Part shown: piece after piece, positions 1 to 8,165 of the stretch | How positions within the stretch are numbered: the stretch's first letter is position 1 | Layout: every line of letters starts with the position of its first letter | NCBI RefSeq assembly: GCF_017980685.1 | Contig: NZ_JACXXO010000001.1 | Location: 806,001-870,000, forward strand | Direction: 5' to 3' | Source of the DNA: Pseudomonas iridis | Lineage (GTDB): Bacteria; Pseudomonadota; Gammaproteobacteria; Pseudomonadales; Pseudomonadaceae | DNA: 64,000 bases | Notes under the pieces: generated by a model | What the model saw: only the letters and a program-made list of their open reading frames with translations | What the model was told of the DNA's origin: nothing | Databases searched by the model: none | Translations under genes and position numbers: made by a program

Positions 1-244
1 GCTCTTCGACCATCTTGTCGCGGAACTTGTACATTTCCTGGAATTTCCAGCGGGTGTCGACGTGCATCACCGGAAACGGCAGTTTGCCCGGGAAGAACGC
101 CTTGCGTGCCAGGTGCAGCATCACGGCGGAGTCTTTACCGATGGAGTACAGCATCACCGGGTTATCGAACTCGGCGGCCACCTCGCGGATGATGTGGATG
201 CTTTCCGCCTCCAGCTGTTTCAGATGCGTCAGTTTGTCGACCAT
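1..244 (-). CDS. cysD: Sulfate adenylyltransferase subunit 2, 5' end only (partial)
   Basis: These are the first 81 codons of CysD; the rest lies outside the window. CysD is the ATP-sulfurylase subunit that forms adenosine 5'-phosphosulfate from ATP and sulfate, working with the GTPase CysN in assimilatory sulfate reduction. The visible N-terminus, [20 protein letters not shown], is typical of the family. It is followed by the PP-loop motif [10 protein letters not shown] and then [16 protein letters not shown], which match the ATP-binding half of the PAPS-reductase/ATP-sulfurylase fold. The start is the ATG whose complement is at 242–244. cysN should follow on the minus strand, as in other pseudomonads. 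The identification is secure although the gene is cut. Confidence 0.95.
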   Translation of the reverse strand, partial: MVDKLTHLKQLEAESIHIIREVAAEFDNPVMLYSIGKDSAVMLHLARKAFFPGKLPFPVMHVDTRWKFQEMYKFRDKMVEE

Positions 245-299
245 GGCTACTCACGAAAGCTTTCTTATGAACGGCCAGCGGGCCGTGTTCGAGCGAGGA

Positions 300-305
300 A
301 TCCTA
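300..305 (-). promoter_or_regulatory. Candidate -10 element for cysD
   Basis: On the minus strand the hexamer TAGGAT is preceded by TG at the extended -10 position and lies about 55 bases before the cysD start codon. I see no good -35 hexamer, which would fit an activator-dependent promoter (CysB is the known activator of cys genes), but no CysB site was identified. This is inferred from sequence only. Confidence 0.35.
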
Positions 306-390
306 GCACAGCGACATCTTCTAATCAGGACGCCAACTAGAACGAAAGGACATATGAATATGCCCACTCGTTTGGGCGAAGGCATTCAAT

Positions 391-477
391 GTGGGAGCGA
401 GCCTGCTCGCGAAAGCGTCGTGTCAGGCAGCGCTGTATTGAAGCGTAAATCGTATTCGCGAGCAGGCCCGCTCCCAC
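391..477. repeat. Paired REP palindrome, GTGGGAGCGAGCCTGCTCGCGAA family
   Basis: Two inverted copies of a REP sequence flank a short spacer: GTGGGAGCGAGCCTGCTCGC at the left and TCGCGAGCAGGCCCGCTCCC at the right. Each copy is itself an imperfect palindrome around GAGC–GCTC. The arrangement is that of a REPIN, the non-autonomous element mobilised by RAYT transposases in fluorescent pseudomonads. It lies just past the 3' end of the NIF3 gene. The same family recurs at 41769 and 44824. Confidence 0.85.
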
Positions 478-494
478 CAGGATTTGTGCTGGAT

Positions 495-1253
495 TCAAAT
501 GGGATTCGGGCAGTCGATGAAGATGTGCTCGAGAGCGAAGCGTTTTGCCAAATAGTCACCCAGAGCCTGCACGCCGTAACGCTCGGTGGCGTGGTGGCCG
601 GCGGCGATAAAGCTGATGTCGTTTTCCCGGGCGCTGTGAAATGTCTGCTCGGAAGCTTCACCGCTGAGAAACAGATCGACACCCGCCGCCACGCCGTGAT
701 CGATGTAGCCCTGACCACCGCCAGTGCACCAGCCTACCCGGCGGATCATCCCGCTGCCTTCAACCAGCAGCGGTTCACGGCCCATCACTTCCTGGACCTT
801 GCGGGCGAAATCGCGCGGGGTCATTGGCTCGTTCAGCGAACCGACAAGCCCGACTATTTTCAGATTATCCGGATCCAGCGGCCCTTCAACGGTGATGTCC
901 AACTGACGCGCCAACTGCACGTTGTTGCCGACATCCGGGTGCAGATCCAGCGGCAAGTGATAGGCGAGCAGGCTGATGTCGTGCTTGAGCAACGTCTTCA
1001 AACGACGCTGCTTCATGCCCGTGACGCAGGGGTTTTCGCCCTTCCAGAAGTAACCGTGGTGCACCAGCACCAGATCGGCCTCGGCCTCGACGGCGGCATC
1101 GAGCAACGCCTGGCTCGCAGTGACGCCGCTGACGATGCGCATCACTTGCGGACGGCCTTCGACCTGCAAGCCGTTGGGGCAATAATCGGCAATTTTTGCA
1201 CTGGCCAGGTATCGGTCGGCTTCTTCGACGAGGGTGCTGAGGGCAACGGCCAT
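495..1253 (-). CDS. NIF3-family dinuclear metal-centre protein (YbgI/GTP cyclohydrolase 1 type 2-like)
   Basis: This 252-residue protein belongs to the NIF3/YbgI family, ring-shaped hexamers carrying a two-metal centre whose physiological substrate is still unsettled. The family pattern is visible: DYCPNGLQVEG near residue 25, the first metal ligands in VLVHHGYFWKGENP near residues 62–75, a second set in AYHLPLDLHPDVGNN near 95–110, and the C-terminal FIAAGHHATERYGVQAL near 215. The length is normal for the single-domain form. AGGAGT sits six bases before the ATG. It is transcribed away from algW and towards cysD, an arrangement I recall as conserved in Pseudomonas. Its cellular role cannot be read from the sequence. 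Confidence 0.9.
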   Translation of the reverse strand: MAVALSTLVEEADRYLASAKIADYCPNGLQVEGRPQVMRIVSGVTASQALLDAAVEAEADLVLVHHGYFWKGENPCVTGMKQRRLKTLLKHDISLLAYHLPLDLHPDVGNNVQLARQLDITVEGPLDPDNLKIVGLVGSLNEPMTPRDFARKVQEVMGREPLLVEGSGMIRRVGWCTGGGQGYIDHGVAAGVDLFLSGEASEQTFHSARENDISFIAAGHHATERYGVQALGDYLAKRFALEHIFIDCPNPI

Positions 1254-1274
1254 GAAAGACTCCTAAATATCCCG

Positions 1275-1302
1275 TTCAGAGGCACGCGCGGCCTCGTATA
1301 AT
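1275..1302 (+). promoter_or_regulatory. Candidate sigma-70 promoter of algW
   Basis: A perfect -10 hexamer TATAAT at 1297–1302 lies about 55 bases before the algW start. The best -35 at standard spacing is TTCAGA (1275–1280, 16-base spacer), which is weak. The promoter sits in the divergent gap between the NIF3 gene and algW. Confidence 0.5.
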
Positions 1303-1356
1303 GCGCGACATTATGGGCGGTCTGACTTCGCCTGCAACTTTTCCAGGACGTGTTTA

Positions 1357-2514
1357 ATGTTCAAGGCGCTGCGTTTTTTTGGCTGGCCATTGTTGGCCGG
1401 TGTGCTTATCGCACTGTTGATTATTCAGCGATACCCGCAGTGGGTCGGGTTGCCGAGCCTCGACGTCAACCTGCAACAGGCGCCGCAGACCACCCTCGTG
1501 CAACAGGGGCCGGTGTCCTATGCCGACGCGGTGACGATCGCCGCGCCCTCGGTGGTCAACCTGTACACCACCAAAGTCATCAACAAGCCGGCGCATCCTT
1601 TATTCGAGGATCCACAGTTCCGCCGTTTCTTTGGTGACAACTCGCCGAAGCAGAAGCGCATGGAGTCGAGCCTCGGTTCCGGCGTGATCATGAGCCCGGA
1701 AGGCTACATCCTGACCAACAACCACGTTACCAGCGGCGCCGACCAGATCGTCGTAGCACTCAAGGATGGCCGGGAAACCCTGGCCCGAGTGATCGGCAGC
1801 GACCCGGAAACCGATCTCGCCGTCCTGAAAATCGACTTGAAAAACCTGCCAGCGATCACCGTCGGCCGTTCCGACAGCATCCGCATCGGCGATGTTGCGC
1901 TGGCCATCGGCAACCCGTTCGGCGTCGGCCAGACGGTGACCATGGGCATCATCAGCGCCACCGGGCGTAATCAGTTGGGCCTGAACAACTACGAAGATTT
2001 CATCCAGACCGACGCGGCTATCAACCCGGGTAACTCCGGCGGTGCACTGGTGGATGCCAACGGCAACCTCACCGGCATCAACACGGCGATTTTCTCCAAG
2101 TCCGGTGGCTCGCAGGGCATCGGTTTTGCCATCCCGGTGAAACTGGCGATGGAAGTGATGAAGTCGATTATCGAGCACGGGCAGGTAATTCGCGGCTGGC
2201 TCGGCATCGAAGTGCAGCCGCTGACTCAGGAACTGGCCGAATCGTTTGGTCTGTCCGGGCGTCCGGGCATTGTCGTCGCCGGGATCTTCCGCGATGGCCC
2301 GGCACAGAAGGCCGGCCTGCAATTGGGCGACGTGATTCTCAGCATTGATGGCGAACCGGCCGGCGATGGTCGTCGCTCGATGAACCAGGTCGCGCGCATC
2401 AAACCGACCGACAAGGTCACGATTCAAGTGATGCGTAACGGCAAGGAGATCAAGCTCTCGGCGGAAATCGGCCTGCGCCCACCGCCGGCACCGGTGCAGG
2501 AAAAACGAGAGTAA
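1357..2514 (+). CDS. algW: Periplasmic serine protease AlgW (DegS-type)
   Basis: AlgW is the membrane-anchored HtrA-family protease that senses misfolded outer-membrane proteins through its PDZ domain and makes the first cut in anti-sigma factor MucA, releasing the envelope-stress sigma factor AlgU. The 385-residue product has one N-terminal transmembrane anchor (about residues 8–24), a trypsin-like domain with the triad His123 (NNHVTSG), Asp153 (DPETDLAVLK) and Ser227 (NPGNSGGAL), and a single PDZ domain from about residue 270 to 375. One PDZ and an uncleaved anchor separate it from MucD/DegP, which has two PDZ domains and a signal peptide. It is monocistronic here: a hairpin follows the stop and the next gene has its own regulatory region. 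Confidence 0.93.
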   Translation: MFKALRFFGWPLLAGVLIALLIIQRYPQWVGLPSLDVNLQQAPQTTLVQQGPVSYADAVTIAAPSVVNLYTTKVINKPAHPLFEDPQFRRFFGDNSPKQKRMESSLGSGVIMSPEGYILTNNHVTSGADQIVVALKDGRETLARVIGSDPETDLAVLKIDLKNLPAITVGRSDSIRIGDVALAIGNPFGVGQTVTMGIISATGRNQLGLNNYEDFIQTDAAINPGNSGGALVDANGNLTGINTAIFSKSGGSQGIGFAIPVKLAMEVMKSIIEHGQVIRGWLGIEVQPLTQELAESFGLSGRPGIVVAGIFRDGPAQKAGLQLGDVILSIDGEPAGDGRRSMNQVARIKPTDKVTIQVMRNGKEIKLSAEIGLRPPPAPVQEKRE

Positions 2515-2518
2515 AAAT

Positions 2519-2543
2519 TTATTCGCGTCAACGGCGCGAATAA
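2519..2543 (+). terminator. Inverted repeat after algW, possible weak terminator
   Basis: The arms TTATTCGCG and CGCGAATAA are perfectly complementary around a seven-base loop, immediately after the algW stop. A real T-tract is missing on the plus strand (AAAGACATT follows), so termination is uncertain. Confidence 0.4.
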
Positions 2544-2560
2544 AAGACATTCTCAAAAGG

Positions 2561-2604
2561 CATGTTATATTGTTTCAATCTGACAATTGGAACAACATAA
2601 CATG
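2561..2604 (+). promoter_or_regulatory. Long interrupted palindrome ending at the receptor start codon (Fur/Zur-family operator candidate)
   Basis: Two 19-base arms (2561–2579 and 2586–2604) are complementary at 17 positions around the six-base spacer ctgaca. The right arm ends with the ATG of the TonB receptor. The outer parts contain GTTAT and ATAAC, the half-sites of Zur boxes (consensus GTTATANTATAAC), and the left arm matches that consensus at about 10 of 13 positions. In RNA one of the two differences is a G-U pair, so the leader could also fold over the start codon. A metal-responsive operator is an inference from the motif and from the gene it precedes. Confidence 0.5.
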
Positions 2605-4719
2605 TCGTCTCGAACAAAGGCCTCACTGCTTGGCCTGACTCTCGGTCTACCCCTTGCCTTGCTGGGCGATGCGGCCTTTGCCGAAGAGCCGCCACCGCTC
2701 GAACTGGACGCGATCAGCGTCACCTCCGATTACGAATCCCCCACCGGTCCAGTCAAGGGCTACCGTGCCACGCGCTCATCCAGTGCGACTAAAACCGACA
2801 CGGCGATCCGCGATATTCCTCAGGCAATCAGCGTGGTGCCAGCCAGCGTGCTCAAGGATCTGGGCAGCACCAGCGTCGAGCGCGCGCTGGATTTCGCCGG
2901 CGGCGTATCGAAGCAAAACAACTTCGGCGGCCTGACGCTCTACGAATACAGCGTGCGCGGTTTCACCACCTCGGAGTTCTACAAGGACGGCTTCAGCGCC
3001 AATCGCGGTTACCCGAGCACACCGGACGCAGCCAATATCGAGCGTATCGAAGTGCTCAAAGGCCCGGCGGCCAGCCTTTATGGCCGTGGCGACCCGGGTG
3101 GCACGGTGAACATCGTCACCAAAAAACCACAGCCCGAAGCCTTTACCACGTTGCAGACCAGCGCTGGCAGTTGGGATCGTTACCGCACGGCGCTGGACGT
3201 CAACACGCCGCTCGATGAGCAGGGTGACGTGCTCTCGCGGATCAACCTTGCAGTCGAGGACAACCACAGCTTTCGCGATCACGTCGACAGCAAACGCGTA
3301 TTCGTCGCGCCCTCGATCAGCTGGCAACTGAACCCGGATACGTCGCTGTTGGTGGAAAGCGAAATCGTCCGCCACAGCTCGACGTTCGACCGTGGCATCG
3401 TCGCGCCTGGCAATAAATGGAGCGGTGTTTCTCGTTCGACGTTCCTCGGTGAACCCAACGACGGCAACATCGACAACCACAACAATCTGCTTCAGGCGAC
3501 GCTCGAGCATCATCTTAACGACAGCTGGAAACTGCGTCTGGCCAGCCATTACAAGGAAGGCAAATTGTGGGGCGACGCTTCCGAAAGTCGCCCGCTGAAT
3601 ACTGACGGTCATACCGTCAACCGCCGTTACCGCGAGCGCGATACCAACTGGCACGACAGCATCACCCAACTGGAATTGCGTGGTTTGTTCGACCTCGGCC
3701 CATGGCAGCACGAACTGCTGATCGGCACCGAATACGAGAACTTCCGCAAGAACGAGCGCGTCACCACCATCGCCGGCGGCCCCTACGCCATCGACATCTA
3801 CAAGCCAATCTACGGCCAGCCGAAACCCAACGGCGCACGCTCGGGCACTGACACTTTCGAGCACCTCGAAAGCCACGCGCTGAACCTGCAGGATCAAATC
3901 GTCTTTACCGACAAATTGCGCGGGATGATCGGCGCACGCTTCGAACACTTCGAACAAAACATCGATGACCACAGCCGCAACGCCAGCAGCCGCCAGACCC
4001 ACGACGCCCTCACTCAGCGCGCCGGCCTGCTCTATCAACTGACGCCCGACACCGGCCTGTTCGCCAACGCCTCGACCTCGTTCAAACCAAACAACGGCCT
4101 CGATGCGGCCGGCAAATCCTTCGATCCGGAGGAAGGTGTCGGCTACGAAATCGGCATCAAAAACGAACTGTTCGACGAACGTCTGAGCAGCACCCTCGCC
4201 TTCTTTCACATCGACAAGGAAAACGTCCTCGCGCTCGACCCTGCCACCGACACCAACCGCGCGATGGGCAAGGCACGCAGTCGCGGCTTCGATCTGCAGG
4301 TGACCGGCCAAGTCACCGATGCCCTGCGGGTGATTGGCGCCTTCGCCTACATCGACGCCGAAGTGACTCAGGGTGACGCCGTGATTCCCACCGGCAGCCG
4401 CATCCTCGGCGTGGCCAAACGCAGCGGCAGTCTGCTGGGTGTTTATGAATTTCAGGACGGGCATCTGCGCGGCTCGGACGTTGGCGCAGCGTTCACTTAC
4501 GTCGGTGATCGCTCGGGCGAATCCGGCAGCGATTTCGAATTGCCGGCGTATCACACCGTCGACCTGCTGGCCCATTACAAGGCCAGCGACAACGTCACCG
4601 TCGGCCTGAACCTGAACAACGTATTCGACGAAAAATACTACGAGCGCTCTTACAGCAATTACTGGGTCAACCCCGGCGAGCCGCGCAATTTCACCGTCAG
4701 CCTGTCACTCAATCTGTAA
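2602..4719 (+). CDS. TonB-dependent outer-membrane receptor (siderophore/metal type)
   Basis: This is a 705-residue TonB-dependent receptor. It has a signal peptide (about residues 1–27, ending ALLGDAAFA), a TonB-box region near ELDAISVTS, a plug domain starting around IRDIPQAISVVPAS with the typical LKGPAASLYGRGDPGGTVNI segment, and a 22-strand barrel ending in NFTVSLSLNL. There is no extra N-terminal signalling domain, so it is a plain importer and not an FpvA-type transducer. I chose the ATG at 2602, which gives a normal signal peptide; the TTG five codons upstream would place part of the palindrome inside the coding region. The substrate is unknown. A DUF4198 partner downstream and a Zur-like palindrome upstream favour a metal or metallophore other than ferric siderophore, by inference. 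Confidence 0.9.
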   Translation: MSSRTKASLLGLTLGLPLALLGDAAFAEEPPPLELDAISVTSDYESPTGPVKGYRATRSSSATKTDTAIRDIPQAISVVPASVLKDLGSTSVERALDFAGGVSKQNNFGGLTLYEYSVRGFTTSEFYKDGFSANRGYPSTPDAANIERIEVLKGPAASLYGRGDPGGTVNIVTKKPQPEAFTTLQTSAGSWDRYRTALDVNTPLDEQGDVLSRINLAVEDNHSFRDHVDSKRVFVAPSISWQLNPDTSLLVESEIVRHSSTFDRGIVAPGNKWSGVSRSTFLGEPNDGNIDNHNNLLQATLEHHLNDSWKLRLASHYKEGKLWGDASESRPLNTDGHTVNRRYRERDTNWHDSITQLELRGLFDLGPWQHELLIGTEYENFRKNERVTTIAGGPYAIDIYKPIYGQPKPNGARSGTDTFEHLESHALNLQDQIVFTDKLRGMIGARFEHFEQNIDDHSRNASSRQTHDALTQRAGLLYQLTPDTGLFANASTSFKPNNGLDAAGKSFDPEEGVGYEIGIKNELFDERLSSTLAFFHIDKENVLALDPATDTNRAMGKARSRGFDLQVTGQVTDALRVIGAFAYIDAEVTQGDAVIPTGSRILGVAKRSGSLLGVYEFQDGHLRGSDVGAAFTYVGDRSGESGSDFELPAYHTVDLLAHYKASDNVTVGLNLNNVFDEKYYERSYSNYWVNPGEPRNFTVSLSLNL

Positions 4720-4731
4720 AAGGAAGTCACC

Positions 4732-5451
4732 ATGCAATACGGCAAAACCCTGCTGGTCATCGCCGCGCTGTTCGCCGGACAAGCCTCGGCCCATGGCCTG
4801 TGGACCGAACAACGGCGCGGCAACATCGAAGTGATCTACGGTCACGGCGCCGAAGACAACGCCTTCAAGGCCCAGAAAATCAGTGGCGCGTGGGCTTATG
4901 ACGCGGGCGGCAAGATGATCCCGGTGAGCGTCGAGCGCCTGCCCGATCACGCCCGTCTCAAGCCGCTGAAAACACCCGCGGTCATGGCCGTGGCGTTGAA
5001 TAACGGGATGTGGTCGCAAACCGCTGACAAGAAGTGGATCAACGAAGGGCGCAGCAAAGTGCCGGGCGCCGTCGAGGCGACGCAGACGTTCAAGTACAGC
5101 CTGGCGATCTATCAACCGGGGGCGAAGTTGCCCAAGCTGGATCAGATCAAGTTGCTGATTCTGCCGGAAGTTGATCCGCTGACGGTCGGGCCGGGCAAGT
5201 CATTGCCGGTGCGCGTGTTGCTTGATGGCAAACCGGCGGCGGGCGTCAAGTTGATCGGCGATTACCGCAGCGCACCCAATACCCTGAGCACCGAGACCGA
5301 CAAGGACGGCCGTGCGCAGGTGCTGGTGCGAAATGAAGGGTTGAATGTGATTGCGGCACAGGTTGAGGTGCCGGTGAAGGACAGCGCTGATGTGGATAGT
5401 CGCGGGTTGTTTAGTTCGCTTACGTTTTTGGGTGAACCGCATCACGAATAA
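4732..5451 (+). CDS. DUF4198 periplasmic protein, probable metal-uptake accessory
   Basis: This 239-residue protein has a clear signal peptide (MQYGKTLLVIAALFAGQASA), after which the mature chain begins HGLWTEQRRG. Family DUF4198 (NikM-like) groups secreted beta-rich proteins often encoded next to nickel, cobalt or other metal transporters. Starting the mature protein with a free His is common in periplasmic metal binders and would give an amino-terminal ligand. Residues 150–235 read like a second beta-sandwich with LPVRVLLDGKPAAGVKL and KDGRAQVLVRNEGLNVI. The gene follows the TonB receptor after 12 bases with AGGAAG before the ATG, so the two form an operon. No specific function has been proven for the family. 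Confidence 0.85.
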   Translation: MQYGKTLLVIAALFAGQASAHGLWTEQRRGNIEVIYGHGAEDNAFKAQKISGAWAYDAGGKMIPVSVERLPDHARLKPLKTPAVMAVALNNGMWSQTADKKWINEGRSKVPGAVEATQTFKYSLAIYQPGAKLPKLDQIKLLILPEVDPLTVGPGKSLPVRVLLDGKPAAGVKLIGDYRSAPNTLSTETDKDGRAQVLVRNEGLNVIAAQVEVPVKDSADVDSRGLFSSLTFLGEPHHE

Positions 5452-5483
5452 AAGCCCCCCTCATCGGAAACGCCGCCCGCCCA

Positions 5484-5656
5484 GCCCTCTCCCAGAGGGA
5501 GAGGGAGCCGACCGAGGTGTCTGGCGCCATACATCGACCTGCAAAACCGGGTCGATCGTGGATTCGGTAAAGAATTCCCCAGGGTCGGTGTAACGCTGAA
5601 GCATCCCCCAATCAGTCCCCTCTCCCTCCGGGAGAGGGTTAGGGTGAGGGGCTTTT
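5484..5656. repeat. Pair of CCCTCTCCC/GGGAGAGGG hairpins
   Basis: Two GC-rich hairpins share the same arms, CCCTCTCCC and GGGAGAGGG, at 5485–5505 and 5618–5638. The second continues as GTTAGGGTGAGGGGCTTTT and could end hisC transcription from the right or read-through from the left. This repeat is distinct from the three REP families elsewhere in the window. The 112 bases between the hairpins hold no credible gene. Confidence 0.7.
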
Positions 5657-5660
5657 GCTT

Positions 5661-6713
5661 TTAGAGATCACCAAGCCCATCGATCAGCGCCTGATTCTGC
5701 TCCGGCGTGCCAATCGAAATCCGCAGGAACTGCGCAATCCGCTCTTGCTTGAAGTGCCGCACAATCACGCCCTGCTCGCGCAACTTCGCCGCCAGCCCTG
5801 CTGCATCATGTTGCGGGTGACGGGCAAAAATGAAGTTCGCCGCCGACGGCAACACCTCAAAACCCTTGCCCTGCAATTGCGCGACAACCCACTCGCGGCT
5901 TTCGATGACCAAACGGCAAGTCTTGTCGAAATACTCACGATCCTCGAATGCCGCCGCCGCGCCGACGTTCGCCAGGCGATCCAGCGGATAAGAGTTGAAG
6001 CTGTTCTTGATGCGCTCCAGCGCCTCGATCAAATCCGGATGCCCCACCGCCAAGCCAACCCGCAGGCCTGCCAGAGATCGGGATTTGGACAGGGTCTGCG
6101 TCACCAGCAGGTTCGGATAACGATCCACCAGGCTGATCGCCGTTTCACCACCGAAGTCGATGTACGCCTCATCCACCACAACTACCGAGTTCGGGCTGGC
6201 GATGAGAATCCGCTCAACCGCATCCAGCGCCAACAGGCAGCCAGTCGGGGCGTTCGGGTTAGGGAAAATGATCCCGCCGTTTGGCTTGGCGTAATCCGCC
6301 GGGTTGATCTGGAACTGCGCATCCAGCGGCACCGCGTCGAAATTGATGCCGTACAAACCGCAATACACCGGATAAAAGCTGTAGCTGATGTCCGGGAACA
6401 GAATCGGCTGATCGTGTTGCAGCAAACCATGGAAAATGTGCGCGAGCACTTCGTCCGAACCGTTGCCCAGGAACACTTGATTGGTCTGCACGCCGTAATA
6501 AGTGGCGACGGCGTTTTTCAGCAAATCGCTGTTCGGGTCCGGGTACAGGCGCAGGTTGTCGTTGAGTTCGGTCTGCATTGCCGCCAAGGCTTTTGGCGAC
6601 GGGCCGTAAGGGTTTTCGTTGGTGTTGAGCTTGACCAGTCTGGTCAGCTTCGGCTGCTCGCCCGGCACATAAGGCACCAGATCCTTGACGAACGGGCTCC
6701 AGAATTTGCTCAT
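5661..6713 (-). CDS. hisC: Histidinol-phosphate aminotransferase
   Basis: HisC moves the amino group from glutamate to imidazole-acetol phosphate, giving L-histidinol phosphate, the seventh step of histidine synthesis. The 350-residue protein is a class I/II PLP aminotransferase: [13 protein letters not shown] near residue 30, NPNAPTG near 153, the DEAYIDF segment at 181 and the PLP lysine at about 210 in [14 protein letters not shown], which together are the HisC signature. It is the last gene of the murA–hisG–hisD–hisC series, three bases after hisD, so the two are surely co-transcribed. Pseudomonads usually carry a second hisC-like gene elsewhere, so this copy may not be the only one. Confidence 0.95.
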   Translation of the reverse strand: MSKFWSPFVKDLVPYVPGEQPKLTRLVKLNTNENPYGPSPKALAAMQTELNDNLRLYPDPNSDLLKNAVATYYGVQTNQVFLGNGSDEVLAHIFHGLLQHDQPILFPDISYSFYPVYCGLYGINFDAVPLDAQFQINPADYAKPNGGIIFPNPNAPTGCLLALDAVERILIASPNSVVVVDEAYIDFGGETAISLVDRYPNLLVTQTLSKSRSLAGLRVGLAVGHPDLIEALERIKNSFNSYPLDRLANVGAAAAFEDREYFDKTCRLVIESREWVVAQLQGKGFEVLPSAANFIFARHPQHDAAGLAAKLREQGVIVRHFKQERIAQFLRISIGTPEQNQALIDGLGDL

Positions 6714-6715
6714 GT

Positions 6716-8041
6716 TCAGTTCCCCTTCGTTTCGTCTTTGATGCGGTATTCGGCGCTACGTGCGTGAGCGCTCAGCGACTCACCACGGGCCAGGACCGAA
6801 GCAGTTTTGCCCAGCTCGGACGCACCGGCCTCGGAGCAGAAAATGATCGAGGAACGTTTCTGGAAGTCGTACACACCCAGCGGCGAAGAGAATCGCGCGG
6901 TGCCGGAGGTCGGCAGCACGTGGTTCGGGCCTGCGCAGTAATCACCCAGCGCTTCGGAGGTGTGGCGCCCCATGAAGATCGCACCGGCGTGGCGGATCTG
7001 CGGCAACCAGGCCTGCGGGTCGGCGACCGACAGCTCAAGGTGTTCTGGCGCAATGCGGTTGGCGACTTCGATGGCCTGGGCCATGTCACGCACGTGAATC
7101 AGCGCACCGCGGCCATTGATCGAGGTTTCGATGATGGCTGCGCGATCCATGGTCGGCAGCAGCTTGTCGATGCTCGCGGCGACCTTGTCGAGGAACTCGG
7201 CGTCGGGGCTGACCAGAATCGCTTGCGCGTCTTCGTCGTGCTCGGCCTGGGAGAACAGGTCCATGGCGATCCAGTCCGGGTCGGTCTGACCATCGCACAC
7301 CACGAGGATTTCCGAGGGGCCGGCGATCATGTCGATGCCGACCTGGCCGAACACGTGGCGCTTGGCAGTGGCGACATAGATGTTGCCAGGGCCGACGACC
7401 TTGTCCACTTTCGGCACGCTTTCGGTGCCATAGGCCAGCGCGGCAACGGCTTGGGCGCCACCGATGGTGAACACGCGGTCAACGCCGGCAATGCACGCGG
7501 CAGCCAGCACCAGCTCGTTGATTTCACCGCGCGGGGTCGGCACGACCATGACCACTTCGGTCACGCCGGCAACCTTGGCCGGAATCGCGTTCATCAGCAC
7601 CGACGACGGGTACGACGCCTTGCCGCCCGGCACATAAAGACCGGCGCGATCCAGCGGCGTGACCTTCTGGCCCAGCACCGTGCCGTCGGCCTCGGTGTAG
7701 CTCCAGGAGTCCTGTTTCTGTTTTTCGTGGTAGCTGCGCACGCGGGCCGCGGCTTTTTCCAGCGCCTCACGTTGCGCTACGGTGATGCGGGTCAGGGCCA
7801 GTTCCAGGCGTTCGCGCGGCAGGATCAGGTCCGCCATCGAGGCGACGTCGAGACCGTCGAACTTCTTGGTGAACTCGACCAGCGCCGCGTCGCCACGCTC
7901 GCGCACAGCCTTGATGATGTCGAGCACGCGCTGATTGACCGAGTCGTCAGACACACTTTCCCAGCTCAGCAGATGATCCAGATGATGCGCGAAATCCGGG
8001 TCAGCAGCGTTGAGTCGGCGAATTGCAGTCGGTGCGGTCAT
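6716..8041 (-). CDS. hisD: Histidinol dehydrogenase
   Basis: HisD is the zinc-dependent bifunctional enzyme that oxidises L-histidinol through histidinal to histidine with two NAD+, the final step of the pathway. The 441-residue length is standard. Visible family segments are [17 protein letters not shown], the [11 protein letters not shown] loop, the zinc-ligand region [13 protein letters not shown] and the catalytic RIAPEHLEL near residue 325, where Glu-His acts as general base. It lies between hisG (124-base structured gap) and hisC (2-base gap). No leader peptide rich in histidine codons is visible ahead of it; the gap instead contains nested inverted repeats. Confidence 0.96.
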   Translation of the reverse strand: MTAPTAIRRLNAADPDFAHHLDHLLSWESVSDDSVNQRVLDIIKAVRERGDAALVEFTKKFDGLDVASMADLILPRERLELALTRITVAQREALEKAAARVRSYHEKQKQDSWSYTEADGTVLGQKVTPLDRAGLYVPGGKASYPSSVLMNAIPAKVAGVTEVVMVVPTPRGEINELVLAAACIAGVDRVFTIGGAQAVAALAYGTESVPKVDKVVGPGNIYVATAKRHVFGQVGIDMIAGPSEILVVCDGQTDPDWIAMDLFSQAEHDEDAQAILVSPDAEFLDKVAASIDKLLPTMDRAAIIETSINGRGALIHVRDMAQAIEVANRIAPEHLELSVADPQAWLPQIRHAGAIFMGRHTSEALGDYCAGPNHVLPTSGTARFSSPLGVYDFQKRSSIIFCSEAGASELGKTASVLARGESLSAHARSAEYRIKDETKGN

Positions 8042-8050
8042 AGCGAGAGC

Positions 8051-8158
8051 CTCATAGGATTGGCAAAAACTCAGGCGCCCGAAACTACCATTCGATCCGC
8101 TTGGGCACCTGAGAATTCTGGCTATGAGGCGGATAGACGGCGCGACCTGAGGTCGCGC
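8051..8158 (-). other. Structured hisG–hisD spacer with nested inverted repeats
   Basis: Three inverted repeats fill this 124-base gap. CTCATAG (8051–8057) pairs with CTATGAG (8122–8128). Inside it, CTCAGGCGCCC (8070–8080) pairs with GGGCACCTGAG (8103–8113) at 10 of 11 positions. Next to the hisG stop, GCGCGACC (8140–8147) pairs with GGTCGCGC (8151–8158). The nested pair would form one long stem just before hisD is translated. None has a T-tract, so they look more like RNA processing, stability or attenuation structures than terminators. No known family was recognised. Confidence 0.6.
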
Positions 8159-8165
8159 AAGTAAA

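Noticed and set aside
2587-2601. TTG start for the TonB receptor five codons upstream
   Set aside because: The ATG at 2602 gives a standard signal peptide. The TTG sits inside the palindrome and has no ribosome site.
2776-4575. 599-codon open frame on the minus strand opposite the TonB receptor
   Set aside because: It is antisense to a receptor with full domain structure, has no ribosome site and reads as low-complexity Val/Ala/Gly/Asp; long antisense frames are normal in GC-rich DNA.
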